Positions 27,701 through 35,461 of a stretch of DNA of 64,000 nucleotides are shown here, piece by piece (position 1 is the first letter of the stretch; each line of letters starts with the position of its first letter). The stretch spans positions 1 to 64,000 of the forward strand of contig CAZCOA010000005.1 of the NCBI GenBank assembly GCA_964500225.1, in the 5' to 3' direction. This DNA comes from JAAYDY01 sp964500225 (GTDB taxonomy: Bacteria > Planctomycetota > Phycisphaerae > FEN-1346 > JAACEH01). The translations under genes were made by a program, and so were the position numbers. A model generated the notes under the pieces. It was not told the DNA's origin. It was given only the letters and a program-made list of their open reading frames with translations, and ran no database searches.

Positions 27701-28374
27701 ACGCGGTCGGGCACCACGCCTTCCACGGAGACACGGGCCTGGAAATCCTCACCTATGGGAATAATGAATCGCCGCGTCGGGCCGACATCCACCCATGTGC
27801 GTCGAGGCCACTGGCGGCTGCTCAGCGGGTTGAAGAGCCGCTCGATCCCGATCATGGCGGCATCGGCCTGCCATGCGCCCAGCGCGGCAATACCCGCCGC
27901 CACAACCACTCCGAACAGGAACATGGCCACCAGCGGCCTGGGATTGAGCGCGCGGGTAAACGGCGTGCCGGCGGTCGCCCTGAGCGTGTCGGCGACGACC
28001 GCCTGCCGCAACTCGGCCGACTCTCCGGCACGGCCCCGCGGACTCTCGATGAAATTCACGGTACTGGCCAACCGGTCGTCGAGCTCCGGAAACCGCCCTT
28101 CCAGTTCCAACGCCACGTCTTGCACGCTGATGCGCGTCCGCAAGGGCCGCCACAAATGCCGTACGGCCACCACGATCAGCAGCGACAAGACGCCTGCCAG
28201 CAGACCGAAGCGAATCAAGGCGGGAAACTTGATGAGGTAGTCCAGCACAATCGCCGCCAGCACGGCCGGCGGCACCGCCGCCAGAAGACGTCCCAGACCA
28301 TCCAGTGCAAACAGGGCGCGCACTGTGCGTCTCAGGCTGCGAAGCTGCGACAGGAGGGATTGTTCTTCCGTCAT
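24772..28374 (-). CDS. large membrane coiled-coil protein (DUF4175-like)
   Basis: A 1200-residue protein. Two to three transmembrane helices lie in the first 170 residues (about 28-75 and 148-168). An extracytoplasmic region of beta-sandwich character follows (about 190-560). From about 570 to 1180 it is a long Gln/Glu/Ala coiled coil, with many QQ pairs and a Gly-rich insert RRRGGGRGGSGGGQQ. This matches DUF4175-type proteins that accompany MoxR/BatA genes. The start at 28374 lies 103 bases after the previous gene. It is presumably an inner-membrane scaffold with a periplasmic rod. The function is not established. Confidence 0.8.
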   Translation of the reverse strand: MTEEQSLLSQLRSLRRTVRALFALDGLGRLLAAVPPAVLAAIVLDYLIKFPALIRFGLLAGVLSLLIVVAVRHLWRPLRTRISVQDVALELEGRFPELDDRLASTVNFIESPRGRAGESAELRQAVVADTLRATAGTPFTRALNPRPLVAMFLFGVVVAAGIAALGAWQADAAMIGIERLFNPLSSRQWPRRTWVDVGPTRRFIIPIGEDFQARVSVEGVVPDRVNIYYRETGSEAFAPPEIMKPVDVGEGHAVFVRTFTRVRKSFEYYVTAGDDDTRRGGLVLVDARPRPRAQNVVLQIAPPSYIADGEVAVFEGQGSARALQGSRVLVEVLTNKPIAAESDGTPKAALLFGRGEQQRAVPLAFVSSDPLAGGAAGDEVAAARMAADRRLLRAEFEVDQTELIGFRMVCMDGFDSEPGDTLTVVAEQDEPPRVRIVEPTQAIMDVTFRSVVPVKAHIQDDCGVTRAALGWQRGTSQERGTTGLTVVRPVERGTDARPLALTAVKRWDLRDIEPELQVGEEIVYRCAAVDNFQWRGQGPHTAQSQEYRLRVVSVESMAEAMRRKLLALGLRVGDLVRRQEDLQAETKDTRSEKPASEPLSQRGREQTMGQEDSQRQLKQQAEEIRDEFDELLSQYRLNRIPQDEAFDHSVETQQALDEVAKDPMPKASQALRQSRDAAATPEQQTDKLDEAIAEQQRVIDRLRDALSRLERFTEAEAIAQKLRQILRQQEKLTERTGDLANQTLGKSQGELTAEERDAQQSLASRQSELAQELNQAVEQMKEAARELQQRNEAVAEALKDVAKDAENRDPVRKMRNASRQIGQNQAAVAGASQASAEEDLRAMIEKLENRRQQELQNRISTLKELQKELQEVRRKEEGHLQENKDAQAGRPNAARPEQQAPKQGQTAQQTGRLSEKMQEAGSQQAAASTQSAQQSMGQAQSGLSQGQSESAQQSQEKAIEQLDQANRELEQDIRESEQALAEEKLEAIKQQLARIKDGEVEVHGATVDLEAKRLAEKFARSDAERLIFTQDQQRELLSETAGIIRQLEEANVTVFTFVLKIVGDRMDESHQRLRKEQTDPITQSAQQKAIEYLDKLVRALDEEISNRRRRGGGRGGSGGGQQGQTQLVPTLAELKMLKMMQQDIRDATTQVNDALKSHETPEEQARIKAEAKRIGRDQERVKGLLEKLTDPAAGQQGGEL

Positions 28375-28477
28375 GACCCTACCCTCGTTCTACGGCTCAT
28401 TCGCCTGCCTGCTTGGATGCTCACGGCAGCAGCTTGTTCCGCCCGACGCCGGAGCAAGTTACGCTCACAAATGCCGA

Positions 28478-30913
28478 TTATAGCATCCGATGCCGCTTAC
28501 GGAGCACCCACTCCAGCGTGATCAGCAGCACGAACATGGTCAGTACTCCCGGCGAGTCCCAGATCTCGTCCACCAAGTCGTTCTCGATGGTGCGCGTCTG
28601 GGCCGGGATCAGATCGGGCAACCGGCCCGTCTGGTGCGGTGGCAGAATGTGCCCTCGACCGTTCAGACCGCTGAGTTTGGCCAGCATTGCCGTATCGCGG
28701 GTAGGCTGCTCAAACTCCTCGCGGCTCGGTGCGACAAGGAAATCCCCTTCGGCCTTTACGGCGTCCTTGCCGCCGGACACTTCGGCCGCCATCACAAACT
28801 TGCCCGTCACCTCAGGCGTAAACTCCCCCTCAAACAGCGCCAACCCCGGATTCGTCCGGCCAAGCATTACCTGTTGCTCGGCGGTTGTGCCGTCGGCCGC
28901 TTGCCAGCGCACGGCAGCAGCCACACGCTGCACCTGCGGCCCCACAGATGCCGGGTCGGTCACGCGAAGTTGGATCTTCACCTTCTCGCCGAGGGTGTAC
29001 CGGGGACTCTCCGCCTCGATCACCGCCCGCTGTTGCGGCAGAGCCAGGTACCGCACCAACTGGAGCCAGAAGCTGTTGAAGTAACGGCGTCCCGTGTACC
29101 ACCGCCATCGCCACGTTTCGTCGGAGCACGAGAAAAACACCTGTCCCGCCCCGACGCGTTGCAGAAGCATCAGGGGCAGTTTCTCGCCGCCTTGTGAACC
29201 GATATCGTCCGGATGCACCAGCAGCACCTGCGCCCCGGGCTTGGCGCCCCGGGCTCGGTAGTACCAGTAGAAGCCCGGGAGGTCGTCCCAGGTCTTGCGG
29301 TTCTCGTTCATGTCCTTTTCGAACCGCAGGATCGGCGAGATCGTGCCCTCCAGCGTCCGCTGCGGCCGGAACTCGTTGCTCACCTGGCCAATCAGTTGTT
29401 CTTCGCCCGGTTCCACCGGCAGAAGCGTCTCGATCGGCGACCCGATGTAGCTGTTCGGATTGTAGCCGCGATTGCCCGCAATCATCACCAGGCCGCCGCC
29501 CTTGATCCTCACGAACTCGTCGATCCACCCCAACTGTTCCTCGCTGAACGTCCGGCTGTCCACGTCACCGAGAATAATGACGTCGTATTCGAACAACTTC
29601 TCCCGCGATTCCGGGAACGCTGTAATCGGCAGGTCGCCCTCGGGAGCGAAATGCACGTCGGCGCTTTTCAGCAAGACGCTCGTTAACACCGTCGGGTCTC
29701 GGTACAGGGCGTTCTTCAGGTAGTGGTATTCCCACCGCGGCAGATCCTCGATGATCAGCACCTTGAGCTGACGGTCGAGCACATCGATCTCCAGCGGCAG
29801 GCTCACGTTGTTCTCCAGGTCGCTTTCGCCGTTGACCGCCTTGAGCGACACCTGGAGCGTAAACGTTCCAGCCTGCTGCGGCTTCAAGTGCATTTCCACG
29901 GTCTGCGGACTGGACTCGGCGCCGAACGTGATGGATTCGCGCACCGTCATCTCCGGATGGCCCGTCACCGTCAGTTCCAGTTCCCCGTCATGTCCCTGGT
30001 ATCCCGTGTTGCGCAGGTCCACCCGTACGGGCAGATCCTCGTTGATGAAGGCCCGCCGCTCGGCGGTGGCCCGAAGCACCTCCACGTCTCTGGCCGGCGT
30101 GACGCTGCCCAACCCCACAACCACCAGCGGCACGTCGTCCAGCATTTCTTCGAGCTTCCGCGTATCGGTGGCCACCGTGTCGCGGCCGTCCGTAAGCAGC
30201 ACCACGCCCGTCAATGTCTGCCCGGCCAATTGCTCAAGGACCTTGTCCAGCGACTGTGGAATCATGGTCCTCTTGCCATTCGGCTCGATGGCCGCCAAGT
30301 CGGCCAGCGCCGCATCCACCTCATCCGCCGCGTCGATGCGACGGACCAGTTGCGGCGTCTCGTCAAACACATAGAGATACACCCGCTGCTCGGAGGCCAG
30401 CCGCTTGAGGGCGTTACGCGCGGTCTGACGATCTCCGCCGTCCATGGCTAGCACGGCCCGGGCCAGCTCGAACCGCGTCGGTTCGCCTTCACGGGCCGGA
30501 ACTACCTGCCCGCGGCGCAGTATCTCCGCCACTGGCGGCGCGCCCGCGTCGCGCTTCGACTCCTCCTCGAATGTCTGCCAGTCGGTGATGCTCATGCTCG
30601 CGGACCGATCCACCAGGACGGCCACGGTCGAACGAATCTGTTCGTCGCGCTCCAGCCGCAGCGCCGGCTCGAAGATCATTCCCAGGGCCAGCAGGACCAG
30701 CGACACGCGCAGGAACATCAGCACGCCGCGGGCTACGGGAGGCGTGGCCGGATTCTCCCGGCGATAGATGCTCCAGACATACACGGCGGTTGCCACCACG
30801 GCCAGGAACACGGCCCATGCCGGCCACGCCGACAGAAAATCGAAGACCACGCGCCCGCCCTCGCCGAGGCGGATGCGATCGATCCCCAGAAACCATTCAA
30901 GAAGTTGCGACAT
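28478..30913 (-). CDS. membrane protein with VWA domain and glutamine-amidotransferase-like domain
   Basis: An 811-residue inner-membrane protein. Helices at about 29-48 and 62-82 are followed by a von Willebrand A domain starting AVLVDRSASMSITD, with a MIDAS-type DxSxS, and containing TGVVLLTDGRDT. There is then an Ig-like segment, and an amidotransferase-like domain with LKVLIIEDLPRWEYHYL and GGGLVMIAGNRGYNPNSY. The C-terminus is one more helix (about 788-806) with a basic tail. The catalytic Cys-His pair of real amidotransferases is not evident. It resembles its neighbour at 30974-33217 in architecture and probably arose with it by ancient duplication. Confidence 0.82.
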   Translation of the reverse strand: MSQLLEWFLGIDRIRLGEGGRVVFDFLSAWPAWAVFLAVVATAVYVWSIYRRENPATPPVARGVLMFLRVSLVLLALGMIFEPALRLERDEQIRSTVAVLVDRSASMSITDWQTFEEESKRDAGAPPVAEILRRGQVVPAREGEPTRFELARAVLAMDGGDRQTARNALKRLASEQRVYLYVFDETPQLVRRIDAADEVDAALADLAAIEPNGKRTMIPQSLDKVLEQLAGQTLTGVVLLTDGRDTVATDTRKLEEMLDDVPLVVVGLGSVTPARDVEVLRATAERRAFINEDLPVRVDLRNTGYQGHDGELELTVTGHPEMTVRESITFGAESSPQTVEMHLKPQQAGTFTLQVSLKAVNGESDLENNVSLPLEIDVLDRQLKVLIIEDLPRWEYHYLKNALYRDPTVLTSVLLKSADVHFAPEGDLPITAFPESREKLFEYDVIILGDVDSRTFSEEQLGWIDEFVRIKGGGLVMIAGNRGYNPNSYIGSPIETLLPVEPGEEQLIGQVSNEFRPQRTLEGTISPILRFEKDMNENRKTWDDLPGFYWYYRARGAKPGAQVLLVHPDDIGSQGGEKLPLMLLQRVGAGQVFFSCSDETWRWRWYTGRRYFNSFWLQLVRYLALPQQRAVIEAESPRYTLGEKVKIQLRVTDPASVGPQVQRVAAAVRWQAADGTTAEQQVMLGRTNPGLALFEGEFTPEVTGKFVMAAEVSGGKDAVKAEGDFLVAPSREEFEQPTRDTAMLAKLSGLNGRGHILPPHQTGRLPDLIPAQTRTIENDLVDEIWDSPGVLTMFVLLITLEWVLRKRHRML

Positions 30914-30973
30914 CGTCTCACAGTTCCCCGGCCTCGCGCCGCCGGGCCGCTCGAGTCCCTTGCGCCGCGACCC

Positions 30974-33217
30974 TCAGGCGCCGCGGTTGAACCACCACGC
31001 CAGCAACGTCTCCAGAAGAAGCAATCCGAGCATGGCCCACAGCAAATTACGGGCCCAGCCGCCGGCCGCCTGCTGCTGCAACAACGACTGCCTCAGCCCC
31101 TCGGCCCCCCGGGCATAGACCACCTCCGTGCCGCCGAGCCGCCGTAACAGCGCTGCCTGGTCCAGGTGCGTCAGGTCGCTCTCGGCCGTGTCCACATTGA
31201 CAGCCAGGCGGAATTCCCTGCCCGTGCCGCCCCGGCTCGGACGCACGACATATAGACCGCTCTGGTCCAGCATCGCCCCCGCCGGCGATCGTTCCCTGTC
31301 GCCGATCACCAAAGCCCGCCGCTGGCCGCCAATGTCTGTCGGCGCCAGGGCGACGGTCTCGCGCCCAGGCTTCTCCATGACGAAGGTGGTGCCGAAATCC
31401 GCCGCCGAGACAGGCAACTGCGTTTCGGCATCCACCAGACGGTTCAGACGCCACAGAACGTCGGGCATCAGGTACTTCATCAACTCCTGGACCAATTGCA
31501 GGTAGGCGGGGAGCTTCGGCAGGTCGGTCCACTCGGCGTCGGCCGTGGTCGCCACAAGGAGGACGCGGCCCCGCCCCAGCCGCCGCTCGACCACCGCAGG
31601 GCTGTTTTCCGCGTTGGCGAACCGCAGGACCGTCTGCACGCTGTCATCGTCCGTGGCCGGTGCGAGCTGGAAGTACTTGTACACCTGCACGCCGCCTAGC
31701 CCTGCCGCCCCCTGCTGGGCCTTCAGCCGCGACAAGCTCGGGTGATTCAGCGTACCAATATCGAACGACGTGTACTGGTCCGGCCGGTCCAGTTCGGTCG
31801 TTCCGAGGACCGGCCCCAGCGCCGCCGGAAGCAGCCCCTTGCCGTTCATGTAGAGCGAATCGTTATAATCCCGCGGCCGCACTTGGTCGCCCAGAAATAT
31901 CATCGCCGAGCCGCCGCCTTCGATGAACCGCTCCAGGGCCTTCACCTGCGACGCATTCAGCGATGCGACATTCGCCAGAAGGATGAAATCCACGCCGTCG
32001 GCGTCCGCTGCCGAAAACTCCGTGTCGCGCACGGTGCGAACGTTGTAGCTGGTCACCCGGCGTCCGTCGCGGCCGCGAGGATCGATCGCCTCACGCAGAT
32101 AGTCCACTTCGCCGCCAAAAGCGCCCTCGCCGGGTTCGCCGTCCACCAAGAGAACGTCCACGGCCGGCCTCACGTCCAGCGCCATCACCCGCACGCTGTC
32201 CACCGCCACGTCGTCGCCCGGCTGATCACGCAGCGACGCCATAATCGTGTGGTTGCCCGGCTCCGTGAAATTCCACGACCACGTACGGCTTTCGGCCTTG
32301 CGCGGCACCAGGTCGCCCACGACCACCGGAGCCACCCGTTGCCCGTCCACCGCCATATTGACCACCACATCGACGGCCGGCCGATCCGAAAGGTTCTCGA
32401 CCTCCAGGCGGAACACCGTGTCGATGCCGCTGGTGACCACGGACCTGTCGGGCCGAAGGTCGCGGATAACGATGTTCGACGGTTCGTCTTGGCCGAAATC
32501 CACCACCGTCACGGCGGCCTTCTCCGCGATAGCCGCCATCAGCGACGCCAGCGACCCGGCGGCATCATCCGTCCACGCCACGGCCGTGTTGTCCGTGAAC
32601 AGGTACACGACCTTTCGTTCCAATTCGCTTTCGTCCACGATCTTCTTGACCGTCTCCAGCGCGCCGATCATGTCGGTCGTCGAATCGCCGGCGGTCAGCC
32701 CCTCGATCTGTCCGAGAACATAAGGGTGATCGTAGCTGGCGGTCGTGATGCGGCCATGCGGCCGTGAGCCGGCCAGCACCAACGACACGCCGTCGCGCGG
32801 GTCAAAGCTCTCCACCAGTCGCACGGCCGCCTGACGGGCCTCCAGCATGATCGAGCCGCCTTCGACGTTGCCCCGATGCTGTGCCGACATGCTGAAGGAA
32901 TCGTCCATGACGAGGATGGCGTGCGTGGCACCGCGTCCGAACCGGCCCAGCACCCCCGTGAGCACCGGCCGCGCCAGCGCCGCCGCCAGCAGCAGAATGA
33001 TCAGCGTCCGGATCACCAACAGAATGATCTGTTCAATTCGCAAGCGTCGGGCGTTCTTGCGATGCGCCGCCAACAGAAATTCCATGGCCGCCCAGACCAC
33101 ACGCTTGAAACGCAGGCGATTGAGCAGATGGATAATGATAGGAATTGACGCCATGGCTGCGCCTGCGGCCATCAGCCAGGGGTGAAGCACCGTCAGAGCC
33201 AGAGTCACCTGTTCCAT
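30974..33217 (-). CDS. BatA-type membrane protein with VWA and amidotransferase-like domains
   Basis: A 747-residue protein. The N-terminus is a BatA-like double-helix module (about residues 10-85; the segment SIPIIIHLLNRLRFKRVVWA is typical). The VWA domain begins AILVMDDSFSMSA, a complete DxSxS metal site. A region with Ig-like strands follows, then an amidotransferase-like domain (VDVLLVDGEPGEGAFGGEVD, and FIEGGGSAMIFLGDQV). The C-terminal helix is at about 722-742. VWA proteins of this kind work with MoxR ATPases, which are thought to remodel their metal-bound partners. The ATG at 33217 has GGGGA nearby; 89 bases separate it from the DUF58 gene. Confidence 0.87.
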   Translation of the reverse strand: MEQVTLALTVLHPWLMAAGAAMASIPIIIHLLNRLRFKRVVWAAMEFLLAAHRKNARRLRIEQIILLVIRTLIILLLAAALARPVLTGVLGRFGRGATHAILVMDDSFSMSAQHRGNVEGGSIMLEARQAAVRLVESFDPRDGVSLVLAGSRPHGRITTASYDHPYVLGQIEGLTAGDSTTDMIGALETVKKIVDESELERKVVYLFTDNTAVAWTDDAAGSLASLMAAIAEKAAVTVVDFGQDEPSNIVIRDLRPDRSVVTSGIDTVFRLEVENLSDRPAVDVVVNMAVDGQRVAPVVVGDLVPRKAESRTWSWNFTEPGNHTIMASLRDQPGDDVAVDSVRVMALDVRPAVDVLLVDGEPGEGAFGGEVDYLREAIDPRGRDGRRVTSYNVRTVRDTEFSAADADGVDFILLANVASLNASQVKALERFIEGGGSAMIFLGDQVRPRDYNDSLYMNGKGLLPAALGPVLGTTELDRPDQYTSFDIGTLNHPSLSRLKAQQGAAGLGGVQVYKYFQLAPATDDDSVQTVLRFANAENSPAVVERRLGRGRVLLVATTADAEWTDLPKLPAYLQLVQELMKYLMPDVLWRLNRLVDAETQLPVSAADFGTTFVMEKPGRETVALAPTDIGGQRRALVIGDRERSPAGAMLDQSGLYVVRPSRGGTGREFRLAVNVDTAESDLTHLDQAALLRRLGGTEVVYARGAEGLRQSLLQQQAAGGWARNLLWAMLGLLLLETLLAWWFNRGA

Positions 33218-33306
33218 CTGTCCCCACCGTTATCGTCGCCATCTCGCCGAAACGGCGATCATAGTACAGACTTCGCGGACTGCGCGGCCAAGGCCCGGCC
33301 AACAAC

Positions 33307-34218
33307 TCACCTGGCCGGCATCGACGTCCGCACGGCCCGCGTCGCCAGGTACGCCGACAGGGCCACATCCAGCGGCTGGCCGGTGTTCATCAGAACATAG
33401 TCGGCGTTCAGCCCGCGGCAGCCCTTTTTCAGACGATCCTGGAACGCCGCCACCTCTTCCAGGTACCGATGTCGCAGACTTCGCGGCTCAACCAGCAACT
33501 CCGGATACTCTTCCAGCCCCTCAAACAGCGTCGCGTCCTTGAACGGGAACTCCAGCTCCCACGGGTCCAGCACGTTCATCAGGATGATCTCGTGCCGCTT
33601 GTACCGCAGATGCTTCAGGCCCGACAGAATCTCGTCGAGCCGGTCGAAGCAGTCGCTCACCAGCAGCACGATGCCGCGCCGCGGAAAGCGGTCGGCCAGT
33701 TCGTGCAGCGTGGTTCCCATCTGCGTTTTTTCCTTGTTGCGAGCCGTCTCCAGCAACCGGCAGATGCTCCGCAGGTGAGCGGGATTGGTGTTCGGTTTGA
33801 GCACCTGGTACGGTTCCCGGTCGAACAGGGCCAGGCTCACGGCGTCGCGCTGGTGCAGCGTCAGATACGCCAGGCTGGCCGCGATGTAGCACGCATAATC
33901 CAGCTTCGTAACCGGCCCGTGGCCGTAGGTCATCGACTCGCTTGTGTCAATGACAAGGTAGAGAATGAGGTTGGTCTCTTCCTCGTACTGTTTGAGATAG
34001 AACTTGTCGGTGCGGCCATGGACCTTCCAGTCCAGGTGGCGCAGATCGTCGCCCCAGACGTATTCGCGGTGCTGGGCAAACTCGACGCTGAAGCCCTGAT
34101 ACGGGCTCCGGTGCAGGCCGGCCATGAATCCTTCCACAATCAGCCGCGCCTTGACGTCCAGTCCGGATATCTTAGCCAGCGTTCTGGGGTCTAAATACTT
34201 GCGGAACTCTTCCGCCAC
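33307..34218 (-). CDS. DUF58 domain protein (VWA-like MoxR partner)
   Basis: A 303-residue cytoplasmic protein of the DUF58 family. The N-terminal GLDVKARLIVEGFMAGLHRS and QGFSVEFAQHREYVWGDDLR are hallmark sequences. The VWA-like core has LYLVIDTSESM, which keeps a DxSxS-like metal site, and VLLVSDCFD. The start is GTG at 34218, overlapping the end of moxR by 47 bases, so the genes are translationally coupled. No better start exists before the conserved region. DUF58 proteins almost always sit beside MoxR and are presumed to be its direct partner. Confidence 0.93.
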   Translation of the reverse strand: MAEEFRKYLDPRTLAKISGLDVKARLIVEGFMAGLHRSPYQGFSVEFAQHREYVWGDDLRHLDWKVHGRTDKFYLKQYEEETNLILYLVIDTSESMTYGHGPVTKLDYACYIAASLAYLTLHQRDAVSLALFDREPYQVLKPNTNPAHLRSICRLLETARNKEKTQMGTTLHELADRFPRRGIVLLVSDCFDRLDEILSGLKHLRYKRHEIILMNVLDPWELEFPFKDATLFEGLEEYPELLVEPRSLRHRYLEEVAAFQDRLKKGCRGLNADYVLMNTGQPLDVALSAYLATRAVRTSMPAR

Positions 34219-35269
34219 TGAGGGCCTCGCTTTCGCCGCTGGGGATGACCTCGATCAGTTGCCGCACAATGTCGTCCGACTTGATGCCCTCGGCCTCGGC
34301 ATTGAAGTTCGTAATCACCCGGTGTCGCAGCACCGGATACGCCACCTGCCGGATGTCCTCCGTCGAGACATAGTAGCGGCCGTGCAGGATCGCCCGAGCC
34401 TTGCCGGCCAGCACCAGGTACTGCGAGGCGCGCGGCCCGGCCCCCCAGGCGACGTAGTCGGACACAAAGGGCGGCACATCCGTCTTGCCCACTCGCGTCA
34501 GTCGCGCCAGCGTCATCGCGTAGCGAACCACGTGGTCGGCCACCGGAACGCGCCGCACGATCTCCTGGAGCCGCAGGATCCCCGGCCCGTCGATCACCGG
34601 CTCGACCCGGGGCGTCTCCACCGCCGTCGTCCTGCGGACGATGTCGAACTCTTCCTCCTCGCTCGGGTAATCCACGAGAATATTGAACATGAACCGGTCG
34701 AGCTGCGCCTCGGGCAGCGGATATGTGCCTTCCTGCTCAATGGGGTTCTGCGTGGCCAGAACGAAGAACGGATCGAACATCGGCCGCCGCTGGCCGCCGG
34801 TGGTCACCTGCCGTTCCTGCATCGCCTCGAGCAGCGCCGCCTGGGTCTTCGGCGGCGTGCGGTTGATTTCGTCGGCCAAAATAACATTGGCGAAAATCGG
34901 GCCCGGAATGAACCGCAGTTCACGCTCACCCGTGGTCTTGTTCTCCTGGATCACCTCGGTCCCTGTGATGTCCGAAGGCATCAGGTCGGGCGTGAACTGA
35001 ATCCGGTGGAACGACAGATTCAGGCACTGAGCCAGCGTCGAGACCATAAGGGTCTTGGCCAGCCCAGGCACGCCCACCATGAGGCAGTGCCCGCGACAGA
35101 ACACCGTCACAAGCAACTCCTCGACCACCCGCTCCTGGCCGACGATCACCTTGGCCATCTGCCGGCGGATGGTCTGGTACCCTTCGTTCAGGCGTTTGAC
35201 GGCTTCGAGATCGGAACCACTCAATTCGCCCTGCGGTCCGCCGGCATTTGTGGTTTGGTCCTGCGACAT
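34172..35269 (-). CDS. MoxR-family AAA+ ATPase
   Basis: A 365-residue AAA+ ATPase: Walker A MVGVPGLAKT, Walker B VILADEINRTPPKTQAALLEAM, sensor 1 ATQNPIEQEGTYPLPEAQLDRF, and a lid domain. MoxR ATPases act as chaperones that activate or assemble metal- or VWA-containing proteins. The start at 35269 (MSQDQTT) has AAGGAG 7 bases upstream; the in-frame extension to 35461 lacks support. A 192-base gap separates it from the preceding beta-propeller gene, the largest gap in the cluster. A second promoter could lie there, but I see no clear one. Confidence 0.95.
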   Translation of the reverse strand: MSQDQTTNAGGPQGELSGSDLEAVKRLNEGYQTIRRQMAKVIVGQERVVEELLVTVFCRGHCLMVGVPGLAKTLMVSTLAQCLNLSFHRIQFTPDLMPSDITGTEVIQENKTTGERELRFIPGPIFANVILADEINRTPPKTQAALLEAMQERQVTTGGQRRPMFDPFFVLATQNPIEQEGTYPLPEAQLDRFMFNILVDYPSEEEEFDIVRRTTAVETPRVEPVIDGPGILRLQEIVRRVPVADHVVRYAMTLARLTRVGKTDVPPFVSDYVAWGAGPRASQYLVLAGKARAILHGRYYVSTEDIRQVAYPVLRHRVITNFNAEAEGIKSDDIVRQLIEVIPSGESEALSGGRVPQVFRPQNAG

Positions 35270-35461
35270 TGAAGTCTCCTTATCATGGATCGGCCCAACT
35301 CGATCGTGTCGCCGCTGACAGGACATGGTTGCACATGCTGTAACCCCCGTGCGGCCATCCCGGTGGCTGCAAAACCGCCGGAGGCGACAGACGCTTTCAA
35401 TACGACCGACAACCGATAATCGGCAGGAAATTTGCCAAGTGCGCGGCCATCGCGGCGACAC

